A stretch of DNA of 64,000 nt from an uncultured Blastocatellia bacterium. Lineage in GTDB: Bacteria; Acidobacteriota; Blastocatellia; HR10. Positions 54,232 to 64,000 of the stretch are shown here, one piece after another. The notes under the pieces are model-generated. The model was not told the DNA's origin, did no database searches, and saw only the letters and a program-made list of their open reading frames with translations. The stretch is from assembly GCA_937934295.1 (NCBI GenBank), contig CALHAI010000014.1, positions 1 to 64,000 on the forward strand, given 5' to 3'. The position numbers and the translations under genes were made by a program. How positions within the stretch are numbered: position 1 is the stretch's first letter; every line of letters begins with the position of its first letter.

Positions 54232-55573
54232 CGACCTCCTCCAATGTCTCGGCCAGGCGGCGCGTCAGGGCGCGCCGCTCGTAACGGCGAATGACCGCCG
54301 CCTGCGGGTGATAAAACTGGCGCGCGAAGCCTTCGGGGTCAAGCGCCGCATCGCGCAGCAGCGCGCGCAATCGCTCGCGCTCTCGATGCTCCACGCTCAC
54401 GCCGACCCCAGCCGCTTCGATCAACGCCGAGGCCAGGCCCGGCGGCGTCACGGCGAGGATCGGACGTCCGGCAGCCATGTACTCGAAGAGTTTTCCAGGG
54501 CACCACTTCTTCCCCCCCTCATGGCTCGTGATGAAGAGAAGCAGGACATCGGCCGTGACCATGCGTGCTAGCGCTTCGCGATGCGTCGTGCGCGGCTCGA
54601 TCGCCACCACGTCTTGTAATCCGCGCTCGCGCACGAAACGCAGATTCGACGGAGGCAGCCCCCCCACGAAATGCACTCGCCATGATGCGGGCGCGTGCTC
54701 CTTGAGCCAGGCGACGGCGTCCAGAAAAGACGCCGCCGCATCTCCCCACACCATGCCCGTGTGCACGAGCGCCGTCGGCGCGCCGGCTTCGGAGGATGCG
54801 CGCGCGATCGCCCGAAAATCCTCCGCATCATACCCGTTCGGGATGACGACCGAGCGCGCGGCCGTCTCCGGAACGAGTCGTGCGAAGTCCTCGGCCATGG
54901 CCTCGTGCACGCAGATGAGACGATCGGCCGCGCGCAAGATCCATCGTTCCGCCCAGGCATCGAGACGATCGCGGACAGGACGCCGCGCTTTGATCGGCCA
55001 GAGCGTCCAGTAATCGCGGAAATCCACGACAAGGGGCCGACGGAGCCACCGCTTCAGCCAGACGCCGAGTACGGCCGAGGTCCAAGGGCTCACAGAGACG
55101 AAAATCACGTCTATCTCGTGTTGGCGCGCGATCCGCATACACGCGGGCAGTGCTCGTAACGCCCAGTAGAAATGCTCGTCGCCAAGGGGCGCCAAGCCGA
55201 AATGATAAAGCGCGCGCAGCACCCGATAGCCCCACGAGCGCGGCCTCTCTTCCTTCGAAACCTCGGAATAGGTGGCGGGGCCGGCCTCACCCCCCGATGG
55301 GAAGGCGAACGAGAGCCTTCGCCGCGCACGTTCGCCGAGAGCGCGCACCGGATTAAAAGGCGCGAGTCGGTAAACGGGCAAATCGGGAGGCACATCATCG
55401 AGCAACGTCTCGTCTTGCTGCTGCGGGGCAAGCACGCGCGCCCAATCGAGCGTGATGACGATGGGCTCCCAGTCGAACTCGCCGAGATATTTGACGAACT
55501 TCGCTGAGCGGAACGTGCCGCTGCTATTTTGCGGAGGGAAAGCCAGAGCGATGAACAAGACTCGACGCGGCAT
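54194..55573 (-). CDS. Glycosyltransferase, GT4-like
   Basis: A 459-residue GT-B protein with the start LFIALAFPPQNSSGTFRSAK, typical of transferases in capsule and O-antigen loci, and VDFRDYWTLWPI in the N-domain. The C-domain has SVVIPNGYDAEDF, ALVHTGMVWGDA and CPGKLFEYMAAGRPILAV. It is separated by only 6 bases from the upstream transferase. Sugar specificity unknown. Confidence 0.86.
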   Translation of the reverse strand: MPRRVLFIALAFPPQNSSGTFRSAKFVKYLGEFDWEPIVITLDWARVLAPQQQDETLLDDVPPDLPVYRLAPFNPVRALGERARRRLSFAFPSGGEAGPATYSEVSKEERPRSWGYRVLRALYHFGLAPLGDEHFYWALRALPACMRIARQHEIDVIFVSVSPWTSAVLGVWLKRWLRRPLVVDFRDYWTLWPIKARRPVRDRLDAWAERWILRAADRLICVHEAMAEDFARLVPETAARSVVIPNGYDAEDFRAIARASSEAGAPTALVHTGMVWGDAAASFLDAVAWLKEHAPASWRVHFVGGLPPSNLRFVRERGLQDVVAIEPRTTHREALARMVTADVLLLFITSHEGGKKWCPGKLFEYMAAGRPILAVTPPGLASALIEAAGVGVSVEHRERERLRALLRDAALDPEGFARQFYHPQAAVIRRYERRALTRRLAETLEEVVDRSRAKTRSSR

Positions 55574-55579
55574 AGACGC

Positions 55580-56806
55580 TCAAGAGACGGGAGGCGCCGT
55601 CGCTCGCGGCGCTTCGATCACCGACCCATACAACGCCTCAAGCCGAGAAGCTTCGCGACGAATGTCATGGCGTTCGGCGACGAAGGCGCGACCGGCTTCG
55701 GCCATAGACGGCCACCGCTCGGGATTCTCGATGAGATCCAGAAGCGCATCGGCCAGCGCCGCGACATCCCGCTCGGGGACGAGCCGAGCACTCTCCCCTT
55801 CGCGAACGACATAGGGGATATCAGCATGGCGCGTCGCGACGATGGGCATGCCCGAGGCTTGCATCTCCAAGAGGACCGTCGGCGCTCCCCCTTCATCGTC
55901 GCCGTTTGCGGCGATGACGCTCGGTTGTACGAGGATGTGGCAGTGCTCGGCCACCTCACGATAGGCCGCGCGCGAGAGCGCGCCCATCCAACGCACGGCC
56001 TCGGCAATGCCCAGTTCCTCGACGAGCTGTTCAAGGCGTGGGCGCAGCGGCCCATCCCCGATGATGTAGAATACGCTCGCGCGAACGCGCGAGCGCACGC
56101 GCGCGAACGCGCGCAGCGCGTACTCGTGTCCTTTCTTCTCTACCAGACGCCCGACCTGCAACAAGCGGACTGGCCCCCCGCGCCACGCGCGCGGGCGAAA
56201 AGGGAACTCATCAAGAGCAATGGCGATGCGTTGCAGGCGGATCTTCTCCGGCGGACACCCGAGCCGAAGGAGCCGCTGACGCATGTGCGGGCCTTCGACG
56301 AGGAAAAGCGTGCCGTGGGCGAAGAGGGTCCCATACCGCGCCCGCCACTCGGGAGTCTGACCGAGCGCCGAGAGGTCGTAGCCGTAGAAGGACGTGATGA
56401 GTGGCACGTTCAAGCGCTGCGTCGCAGCGAGCACGAGGACGCCCGTCGGCCCGAAATGCGCGTGCACAAGATGTGGACGCACGCGTCGCAACGCCGCATA
56501 GTACCGATAGGCGCGCGCGCTCTCCAATCCCAGCAGGTTGGCCAGTAGTCGATCCACGGCGCGCTCCCTCAGCGTCAATCCCCGCCTTCGCACGCGAACG
56601 AGTTCCTCCACCGGGAAGAGATCCAAATGCTTCACCTCTTCAGCCACGACGATCGGGCGGACTCGATGCAGCGCGCGCAGGTATTCGTAGATGAAGGTCT
56701 CCGTCAGCGGCAGATACTCCGGCTTCACCTCGGCGACGACGGGTCGCGCCTTCTCCGCACTCCTTATCGGGTTCGTCTGGTGCATCCGCATGGACATCGC
56801 GAGCAC
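55580..56806 (-). CDS. GT4-family glycosyltransferase (WcaL-like)
   Basis: A 408-residue transferase resembling colanic-acid WcaL-type enzymes. Segments: YLPLTETFIYEYLRAL, VHAHFGPTGVLVLAATQRLN, TSFYGYDLS, LLQVGRLVEKKGHEYALRAF, FYIIGDGPLRPRLEQLVEEL and GGAPTVLLEMQASGMPIVAT. Several ATGs near the start make the first residue uncertain. It stands after a molybdate-transporter-like gene that interrupts the locus. Confidence 0.88.
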   Translation of the reverse strand: MLAMSMRMHQTNPIRSAEKARPVVAEVKPEYLPLTETFIYEYLRALHRVRPIVVAEEVKHLDLFPVEELVRVRRRGLTLRERAVDRLLANLLGLESARAYRYYAALRRVRPHLVHAHFGPTGVLVLAATQRLNVPLITSFYGYDLSALGQTPEWRARYGTLFAHGTLFLVEGPHMRQRLLRLGCPPEKIRLQRIAIALDEFPFRPRAWRGGPVRLLQVGRLVEKKGHEYALRAFARVRSRVRASVFYIIGDGPLRPRLEQLVEELGIAEAVRWMGALSRAAYREVAEHCHILVQPSVIAANGDDEGGAPTVLLEMQASGMPIVATRHADIPYVVREGESARLVPERDVAALADALLDLIENPERWPSMAEAGRAFVAERHDIRREASRLEALYGSVIEAPRATAPPVS

Positions 56807-56852
56807 GAGGTCTCGTCGAGCATCGCTCGCGTTCCCGAGATCTCCGCTTCGG

Positions 56853-58028
56853 CTACAGTTCCTTATCCTCCAGGGTGACGAGGCCGCGCTTCATCAGGAA
56901 GGCGAGGGCGATGCCGACGAACATCCCGATGAGATACCCGTAGGGGAGTCCGACCGCCAGCAGCCCGACAAGCAGGATGATCATCCACTCGCTTCCAGAC
57001 GACGCCCCATCGCGCACCAAGCGCAAAAGCGCTACGCCCTCGAAGAACAAGATGACGCCCAGGATGGGCAGGGGAAAGATCTTCACGATCACGTCGAATC
57101 CTCGTCCGAAGAAGAGGCCCACCAGCATATAGAGCGCGCCTTCGATGATCACCGAACCGCCCGTGCGCGCGCCGAAGGTATAGTGTCCAGCGACCCCTCC
57201 GGAGCCGTGACATGTGGGGATGCCGCCGAAAAAGGGGTTCGCCACGTTCATCAGCGCATATGTGAGACCGAGCTGTCGCGCCGTGACCCGGCGCTCGGGG
57301 AAAAGGTCCTCGATGAGCTGTCGCGTGGCCAGGATCGAGTTCCCGAGCGAGAGGGGGATTTGCGGCAGCGCCAGAAGGAGAAAGCCCGCCAGGATGTCCG
57401 ACCATTGGGGAACATGAACCTTCGGCAGACCAAGGCCGATGCCCTGAGCGAGGGCGGAGGTGGGGATCTTGAACGTGAAGCTATAGGCGAAGCCGATCAG
57501 AACAAGCAAGAGCGCCACCGGGTATCGCCGATTCCCCAACAGGATGAGTGTGAGGCCGAATCCCGCGACGGCGAGCGCATATCCGGGAAGGCCGTCGGCC
57601 AGCATGTATTCCCGCAGAGCGAGCATCGCCAATTGTAGGCCAAGCCCAAATTGAATCCCGCGCACGACGCTCTTGGGGATAGCCCGCGCCAGCCAATCCA
57701 TGAAACCCGAGAGAGAGAGAGAGAGCATGATGACGCCGATGGCCAAGCCAGCCCCGTAAAGGACAGGGCCACCGAGCCTCTGCGTGATCACGAGAGCAGC
57801 CATCGCCTTGAGCGGCTGCACGGGCATTGGGAGGCGATACCGCAATCCCGTCAGGATCTGCATGAGGCCGAACATGGTGAGCACGCTCGTGCTGTCGAGA
57901 TTGGCGGCGAGCGTGACGCCGACGACGAGTGGAAAATCCGTGCCCAGGTCCCCGAATGCCCCCGCCCATTCGTTGCGGTCGAAGCGAATGGGGAACGTCT
58001 TGGGCTTCACCGTCGCGACGAGCTTCAT
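56853..58028 (-). CDS. MOT1/SulP-like molybdate (or sulfate) transporter
   Basis: A 391-residue membrane protein with about ten helices. The motifs GAFGDLGTDFPLVVGVTL, MPVQPLKAMAAL and FFGGIPTCHGSGGVAGHYTF followed by GARTG are those of the MOT1 molybdate-transporter family, a branch of SulP proteins without a STAS domain. The gene contains a 17-base (GA)n run at 57709-57725 coding for Leu-Ser repeats. It has a promoter-like pair at 58067-58096. Molybdate transport is by family only; sulfate is possible. Confidence 0.85.
   Translation of the reverse strand: MKLVATVKPKTFPIRFDRNEWAGAFGDLGTDFPLVVGVTLAANLDSTSVLTMFGLMQILTGLRYRLPMPVQPLKAMAALVITQRLGGPVLYGAGLAIGVIMLSLSLSGFMDWLARAIPKSVVRGIQFGLGLQLAMLALREYMLADGLPGYALAVAGFGLTLILLGNRRYPVALLLVLIGFAYSFTFKIPTSALAQGIGLGLPKVHVPQWSDILAGFLLLALPQIPLSLGNSILATRQLIEDLFPERRVTARQLGLTYALMNVANPFFGGIPTCHGSGGVAGHYTFGARTGGSVIIEGALYMLVGLFFGRGFDVIVKIFPLPILGVILFFEGVALLRLVRDGASSGSEWMIILLVGLLAVGLPYGYLIGMFVGIALAFLMKRGLVTLEDKEL
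57709..57725. repeat. (GA)n dinucleotide run inside transporter gene
   Basis: Seventeen bases of alternating G and A within the coding sequence, read in frame as Leu-Ser repeats in a membrane helix. A slip of one unit would shift the frame. Confidence 0.85.
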
Positions 58029-58066
58029 ATCTCTCGCTTCCGCCGGCCTCGCGCCGAGAGCTGTAA

Positions 58067-58096
58067 AGGATAAATTCGCGGGGAAGGAGCGGACAA
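58067..58096 (-). promoter_or_regulatory. Candidate promoter for transporter gene
   Basis: Minus strand TTGTCC (58091-58096), 18 bases, TATCCT (58067-58072), 38 bases before the ATG at 58028. It may let the transporter be expressed separately from the flippase unit. Confidence 0.4.
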
Positions 58097-58155
58097 GGGG
58101 AGAGCAACCATGAGCGATGCCTCGTCAGCGAGGGCGAAGCGCACGGTTCGCATCT

Positions 58156-59685
58156 TCATTGGCTCGAATCCCTCCGAACGATACGACGCGCCAGCTCGCA
58201 CAGCTCACCGAGCGTATTCGGTCGAAGACGATTCAGTGTGAGAACGTAGAGGCTTGCGCCAAGGCCCGCTTGCACCGCTACGGCTACCAGAGCGCTCGAC
58301 GTGTGCGGAAGGATGAACTGAGCGCGCACGAAGATGACCCCAATGGCCATAACGAGCGTGCTCATGGCGGCGGGAGCGAGCGCGCGAAGAAAGGCGCGCA
58401 TCGGCAGCGCGATGATCCGATTGGTGAGAGCATGCGAGAAATACCAGGCCGCGGCGCTCGTGATCGCATAGGCCAGGGCGACGCCTTCGATCCCCCACCG
58501 AAGGCCGAGCGCGACGCCGCCGACGACCGCGGGCGTGAAGACGAGGTTCCATCGGAGCAAGACATCCGGCCGCCCTTGGGAGAGACAAAGCGGCCCGATC
58601 GTCGTCCCGATCGCCTGCAGCGCGCCAACGCCACAGAGGACGCGCGCCGAAAAGACGGCACGCTCCCATTGCGGCCCGTAGAGGAGACGAATCAATTCGG
58701 GGGCGACGATCGCCATGCCGATCATCATCGGAAAGGCCACAATGGCGATCCCCTCGACCACACGCCGATACCCGAGGCGCACCTGCTCTGAATCGGGCAT
58801 TCGCGCCAGCGCCGGGAAGAGCGCGCGCCCGAGCGCCCATGAGATGTTTTGCAAGGGGAAGAGCAGCAGCCGATAAGCGAGCGCGTAATATCCGAGCGCC
58901 TGCGCCCCCAAGACCTTCCCGATGAGCGCATTGTCCACGTTTCGAGCGATGTAGTTCAAGACATTGATCCCCACCAGGGGTCGCCCGAAGCGAAACAGAT
59001 CTCGAAGGGCATCGCGATCCACGTTCGTGGGGCTCCCCACTTCTTGGACGTGAGCGGAGATGAGCCCCCACGCCGCTATGGCCGTCGCCCCCGATGCCGC
59101 GAGCGTCTGCCCCACCAGGCTCCATGCCCCCCCTCCGCAAAGCGCCAGGCCCACGGCGACCGTCCCACCCAGCGCGAGCGCGAGAAGCTCCACCAGAGCG
59201 AGTCGCCCAAGCTGAAGCTCTCGCTGCAGGAGATTGATCGGCACCGTCGCCAGAGCGACCAGCGGGAAATTCACGGCGAGCGCCAGCGTCAGCGGCACAA
59301 GCTGCGCATCCGCGTAAACGGCTGCGACAAGCGGCGCGCCGAGCATCAGCAGGAGCATCAACGCCAGACCGGTCGCGAGGCTCCCCCAGAAAGCGGCCCA
59401 AAGATGTGCGCTCCTGATCTCGCGCCTCTGGATCAAAGCGGGACCGATCCCCAATTCGCCGAAGAGGCTCAAGAATCCCGTCACGACGCCGATCATCGCC
59501 AGGCGTCCGAAATCGGCCGGAGCGAGCCATCGCGCGAGAATCGCCACGACCCCAAGCTGCAGAAGCTGCTTGAGGACTTGCGCGCTCCAAGACCAGAACG
59601 CGCCGCGCGCCGCTTGGACAAAAAGCGTGATCGCCGCTCCTCGCTCCGGAAGCCCGAACTCGGATTCGATCGCCGATTCGCGCAT
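58156..59685 (-). CDS. Polysaccharide flippase (Wzx-like, MOP superfamily)
   Basis: About 509 residues with roughly twelve to fourteen membrane helices; would move lipid-linked glycan units across the inner membrane. The start resembles WzxC-type flippases (GAFWSWSAQVLKQLLQLGVV, AILARWLAPADFGRLAMIGV), followed by LFGELGIGPALIQR and RNVDNALIGKVLGAQALGYY. I chose the ATG at 59685; longer frames are shadows. It is flanked by an acyltransferase and the transporter gene. Together with the O-antigen ligase at the window edge it points to a Wzx/Wzy-type locus. Confidence 0.92.
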   Translation of the reverse strand: MRESAIESEFGLPERGAAITLFVQAARGAFWSWSAQVLKQLLQLGVVAILARWLAPADFGRLAMIGVVTGFLSLFGELGIGPALIQRREIRSAHLWAAFWGSLATGLALMLLLMLGAPLVAAVYADAQLVPLTLALAVNFPLVALATVPINLLQRELQLGRLALVELLALALGGTVAVGLALCGGGAWSLVGQTLAASGATAIAAWGLISAHVQEVGSPTNVDRDALRDLFRFGRPLVGINVLNYIARNVDNALIGKVLGAQALGYYALAYRLLLFPLQNISWALGRALFPALARMPDSEQVRLGYRRVVEGIAIVAFPMMIGMAIVAPELIRLLYGPQWERAVFSARVLCGVGALQAIGTTIGPLCLSQGRPDVLLRWNLVFTPAVVGGVALGLRWGIEGVALAYAITSAAAWYFSHALTNRIIALPMRAFLRALAPAAMSTLVMAIGVIFVRAQFILPHTSSALVAVAVQAGLGASLYVLTLNRLRPNTLGELCELARRIVRRDSSQ

Positions 59686-59717
59686 GATGGTTGGACGTAG
59701 GGGCAGAGTGCGCGACC

Positions 59718-60323
59718 TTATGAATCGCGCGCGACTTCCACGGCGTCGATTCGCTTGATGACGCGCGCCGGAACGCCGACGGCGATCGAGAAGGGGGGAA
59801 CGTCCCGCGTGACGACCGCGCCAGCGCCCACGATCGCGCTCCGGCCAACGGTGACGCCGGGCAGAACGACGGCGTTCGCGCCAATGGTCGCGTTCTCCTC
59901 CACGACAATGTCGCCCATGCGTTTCGTCTGAAAGCGAGCCGGCCGGCTCGGATCGCGGTAGCTGTACATCTCCGAGACGAGCACGGCTCCGGCTCCGATG
60001 ATCGCGAAGTCGCGGAGGATGATCTGCGCTCCGCCCCCGTGCAGGATGCATCCCCAGGCCAGCTCGACGTGATTGCCGATGACGATGCGCCCCCCCTGAC
60101 GATACTCCGGCGCTTGCCCCGCACAGTACAGCACACAGTGGTCGTGGATGATGACGTTCTCCCCGAGGATGAGCCGATCCGGCCGAATGATCGTGACATG
60201 ACGGCCAAGTTGAAGGCCGGGCGCTCGCGCTCGAAGTTCATCGCGGAGCGTTTCCTCGTAATACGCGCGCTCCAGATCGGCCTTCACACGGCGCCAGAGA
60301 CGGAGAAGACCGCTCCAGGTCAT
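59718..60323 (-). CDS. Left-handed beta-helix acyltransferase (WbbJ/Maa-like)
   Basis: About 201 residues. Hexapeptide repeats are clear (LILGENVIIHDHCVLYCAG, GRIVIGNHVELAWGCILHGG, IVVEENATIGANAVVLPGV, VGRSAIVGAGAVVTRDV), ending with IAVGVPARVIKR. The family O-acetylates sugars of surface glycans. The ATG at 60323 overlaps the upstream FemAB-like gene by 4 bases. Confidence 0.9.
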   Translation of the reverse strand: MTWSGLLRLWRRVKADLERAYYEETLRDELRARAPGLQLGRHVTIIRPDRLILGENVIIHDHCVLYCAGQAPEYRQGGRIVIGNHVELAWGCILHGGGAQIILRDFAIIGAGAVLVSEMYSYRDPSRPARFQTKRMGDIVVEENATIGANAVVLPGVTVGRSAIVGAGAVVTRDVPPFSIAVGVPARVIKRIDAVEVARDS

Positions 60324-61342
60324 GGGCCGTGATCCCCCCTCGCCCGATCGCCAGACCACAAGCGAGAAGCGCCAGCGAGCAGGCGTTCGCGCCCCTTCAC
60401 GTAGAGGTGAGAGAGCCAATGGCCTTCAATCTCCGCCGTATGGAAATAGAGCGTCTGCGGATGGAACGACTGCTTGAAGCGCACGACGCCCGCATGGCCG
60501 CCGCTCGGATTGAAATCGTACCACTCGTAGCCTCGCTCGCAGGCATCCCGAATGGCTTCGGCGTGCACGAGGTTGCTCGGCCGATATTCGAAGAACGCCG
60601 CGGCGAAGGCGCCGTGCCAATAGACGGCATGCCGATTGTGGTAGAGGATGAGTATCCCGCCGACGACCACCCCGGACTTTCGCACGAGCCACAGGCGCAC
60701 GCAGCGCGCATCGTAGCGACCGAGAGCGCGAAATACGGTGAACGGATAGCGGCTGGTCGCCCGTTCCCCCCACCGACGAAGCGCATCCTGATACACGGCC
60801 TCGTACTCCGCGTAATCGTTCTCGCCCTCGGCAAGCGCCACGTGCAGCCCGCTGCGCATCGCCTTTCGGATATTGCTGCGATTCCCTCGGGAGAACTGGC
60901 GCCAGAGGTCTTTGAACTCGCCTGACAGGCGAAGCGCTTGTGTGAAGAGCACTGTCGGGCGAAACGCTGCCGGGATCCCCCACGGGGCATAGGGATTGCC
61001 GAACACGCGCACCCACGCTGTGCGCGGCCCGCGCAGACTCGCGTAGATCGCGCGCACCTGCTCTTCGGTAAGCTCCCCTTCGGCGATGATCCCTCCGTAA
61101 ACGCCCGGGAACATCGACTCGTAGCCGCACAAGAGGCCTCGAAATCCGGCGCGATATCGCATGAGCGGGAGAATGGCTACTGTCCCATCCTCGAAGAGAT
61201 AGGCGCGCGTTGCGATACGAAGCTGCGGGAACGCCGCCACCATCGCTTCCGCCCAAAGCCGCGTGTGAAAGAACGTGGCATATGGGCAGCGCGCGCACAC
61301 GCGATCCCACAATTCTGACGGCGCTGGATCAAGCACCCGCAT
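60320..61342 (-). CDS. FemAB/GNAT-like transferase in polysaccharide locus
   Basis: A 340-residue protein of the FemAB-like (Acetyltransf_6) group with a double GNAT fold. Segments include PYATFFHTRLWAEAM, LRLSGEFKDLWRQFSRGNRS, NIRKAMRSGLHVALAE, GGILILYHNRHAVYWHGAFA and EWYDFNPSGGHAGVVRFKQS. Relatives in exopolysaccharide loci are thought to add amino acids or acyl groups to glycans or peptidoglycan; the substrate here is unknown. It is coupled to the acyltransferase gene. Confidence 0.82.
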   Translation of the reverse strand: MRVLDPAPSELWDRVCARCPYATFFHTRLWAEAMVAAFPQLRIATRAYLFEDGTVAILPLMRYRAGFRGLLCGYESMFPGVYGGIIAEGELTEEQVRAIYASLRGPRTAWVRVFGNPYAPWGIPAAFRPTVLFTQALRLSGEFKDLWRQFSRGNRSNIRKAMRSGLHVALAEGENDYAEYEAVYQDALRRWGERATSRYPFTVFRALGRYDARCVRLWLVRKSGVVVGGILILYHNRHAVYWHGAFAAAFFEYRPSNLVHAEAIRDACERGYEWYDFNPSGGHAGVVRFKQSFHPQTLYFHTAEIEGHWLSHLYVKGRERLLAGASRLWSGDRARGDHGP

Positions 61343-61406
61343 CCGAATCCCGCCAGCGGTCTTCGCTTCGCGTCATTCTCTCCATGCGAGGCCGACCCCC
61401 CTCTTG

Positions 61407-62414
61407 TCACACGGACGCGATCCTCCACGCGGACGCTTCCGCCCGCCGAAGGCGCTCTCGCCAATCGTCGAGCATATCCGAGAGCGTCTGCTCCCACAAG
61501 ATGCGCGGCTTCCACCCGAGCTGCCGGAGCCGTTGCGGATCCCCGACGAGCACCGGTACATCAGCGCTTCGCCATCTCCGCTCATCCACGACCACGACTG
61601 GCGAGATAGTGCTTAACCGGAGCAATCCTTCCAAAAGCTCCTGAATCGAACGCGCCTCTCCCGAGCACACGTTCACAAGAGGCGGAGACCCCGCCTCACG
61701 CTCGGAGAACATCGGCGCGCTATTGAGCGCCAACCAATAGGCGCGCACGGCATCGCGTACGTCGAGGAAATCCCGACGAACGTCGAGATTCCCAACGCTG
61801 ACGACAGGAGCGCACCGACCCATTTCGGCCGCGACGATCTGCCGCGCGAAATCCGCCCCCACAAAAGCCGGTGATTGACGCGGACCGATATGGTTGAACG
61901 AACGAACGATGAGGCCGAGGATCCCTTGGCGGTAATATTCGCCCCAAAGAGCCTCCGCCCGCGCTTTGCTCACGGCATAGGGCCCAATGGGGCGCACCGG
62001 ATGCGCCTCTGTCACGGGAAGTTCCGTCGTGGTGACGCACCCGTAGACGCGCGCCGTACTGGCGAGCAGCGCGCGCGCCTTTGGCGCTCGCCGCCGCAGG
62101 GCCTCCAGCAGATGGCGCGTCCCCATCACGTTCACCTCATACGTCTCTTGCGGATTCGCATCCCCTTCGGGAATGAACGCGCGCGCCGCCAGATGGTAGA
62201 CGTGATCGGGACGCACCTCAGCTAGGATCGTTTCCACGCGCGCCGCATCGCGGATGTCGGCCTCAAAAAGTTTCACCTTCGCGCGCAGGGCACGGAGATT
62301 CTCTGTCCGAGTGAGATCGCGCGCGAGGCCAACGACCTCGCACCCTTGCGCAAGCAGAAATTCCGCCAGATGCGAGCCCAAAAACCCCGTGATGCCCGTA
62401 ATCAATACCCGCAT
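61407..62414 (-). CDS. NAD-dependent epimerase/reductase, GDP-6-deoxy-4-ketohexose reductase-like
   Basis: A short-chain dehydrogenase of about 335 residues. Rossmann motif LITGITGFLGSHLAEFLLAQ; active-site Ser in LASTARVYG; YxxxK in PYAVSKARAE. The closing part has FLDVRDAVRAYWLA and LRQLGWKPRI. Similarity of pattern and the neighbouring gmd gene suggest a GDP-4-keto-6-deoxymannose reductase (GDP-rhamnose or GDP-talose), but other 4,6-dehydratases/epimerases are possible. It has its own TATAAT promoter (62446-62475). Confidence 0.82.
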   Translation of the reverse strand: MRVLITGITGFLGSHLAEFLLAQGCEVVGLARDLTRTENLRALRAKVKLFEADIRDAARVETILAEVRPDHVYHLAARAFIPEGDANPQETYEVNVMGTRHLLEALRRRAPKARALLASTARVYGCVTTTELPVTEAHPVRPIGPYAVSKARAEALWGEYYRQGILGLIVRSFNHIGPRQSPAFVGADFARQIVAAEMGRCAPVVSVGNLDVRRDFLDVRDAVRAYWLALNSAPMFSEREAGSPPLVNVCSGEARSIQELLEGLLRLSTISPVVVVDERRWRSADVPVLVGDPQRLRQLGWKPRILWEQTLSDMLDDWRERLRRAEASAWRIASV

Positions 62415-62445
62415 GAGCGCTTCGAGCCGATCCTCGGCAAGGGGG

Positions 62446-62475
62446 ATTATATCAGCTTTCGTCTCCGCCGTTGAA
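62446..62475 (-). promoter_or_regulatory. Strong promoter inside polysaccharide locus
   Basis: Minus strand TTCAAC (62470-62475), 18 bases, perfect TATAAT (62446-62451) preceded by TGA as an extended -10. It sits 31 bases before the epimerase ATG at 62414 and could drive the downstream polysaccharide genes. Confidence 0.6.
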
Positions 62476-62545
62476 GCGGCCCCTTCGGGATCCCGAACAT
62501 CGAAGCCTCCTTCATAGGCTAGAGGCGGGGACACGTGATCCGGCT

Positions 62546-64000
<1,455 letters not shown>

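Overview
The window reads as a compact, GC-rich chromosome segment of a Gram-negative, respiring bacterium. Outer-membrane and periplasmic functions (OmpH/Skp-like chaperone, TonB-type C-terminal domain, O-antigen ligase and flippase), complex I genes, menaquinone synthesis by the futalosine route (mqnC) and several secreted enzymes fit this. My best guess is an Acidobacteriota member, possibly thermophilic. That rests on the flavour of the gene families and is not proven by any marker here. I see no mobile element, CRISPR array, rRNA or tRNA. Many genes overlap by 4 bases (ATGA) and several convergent genes almost touch.

Layout. 1-0.6 kb: no recognisable gene. 0.6-7.6 kb (minus): ECF sigma factor, two envelope proteins of unknown role, a secreted S9 peptidase, an M20 peptidase and a DRE-TIM (isopropylmalate/homocitrate synthase-like) enzyme. 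7.7-9.7 kb: a DAHP synthase-prephenate dehydratase fusion behind a leader of about 270 bases. 9.7-13.8 kb: an OppD/OppF ATPase pair without permeases, an orphan small protein, an ArsC-type reductase and ruvB. 13.9-16.7 kb (plus): rsmI, a TonB-domain protein and proline dehydrogenase. 16.7-23.1 kb (minus): threonine ammonia-lyase, OmpH-like, a class A PBP, a MidA/NDUFAF7-type methyltransferase, nuoB and nuoA. 23.1-32.9 kb (plus): rimP-nusA-infB-rbfA with a terminator-like leader hairpin, a second DAHP synthase, a leaderless lipoprotein gene, mqnC and a DegT-type aminotransferase. 32.9-38.4 kb: a secreted acetamidase/formamidase, an AzgA-type purine permease and hemX-hemA-hemC. 38.6-42.3 kb: a Lon-like protease and a class I aminotransferase. 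42.3-45.4 kb: a coupled three-gene cassette of ketosynthase, methyltransferase and flavin reductase. 45.5-50.5 kb: a secreted rhodanese, a partial ATP synthase operon (atpI-atpB-atpE) and leuC-leuD. 50.6-64 kb: a surface-polysaccharide locus (five glycosyltransferases, flippase, acyltransferase, FemAB-like protein, GDP-sugar genes, O-antigen ligase) interrupted by a molybdate-transporter-like gene.

How parts work together. The two DAHP synthases feed the shikimate pathway; one is fused to the phenylalanine branch enzyme and may link entry and exit of the pathway. NuoA/NuoB with MidA suggests complex I assembly. hemX-A-C covers early tetrapyrrole synthesis. gmd and the reductase would make a GDP-6-deoxyhexose for the polysaccharide built by the neighbouring transferases.

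The most unusual signals are the fusion enzyme, an ATP synthase c subunit with an AxAxAxA ring motif and an Asp at the coupling-ion Gln position, the ketosynthase cassette, the nusA-operon leader hairpin, and several promoters lying only 7-14 bases before the start codon. No feature amounts to a clear, previously unknown multi-gene system; the ketosynthase cassette is the nearest candidate.
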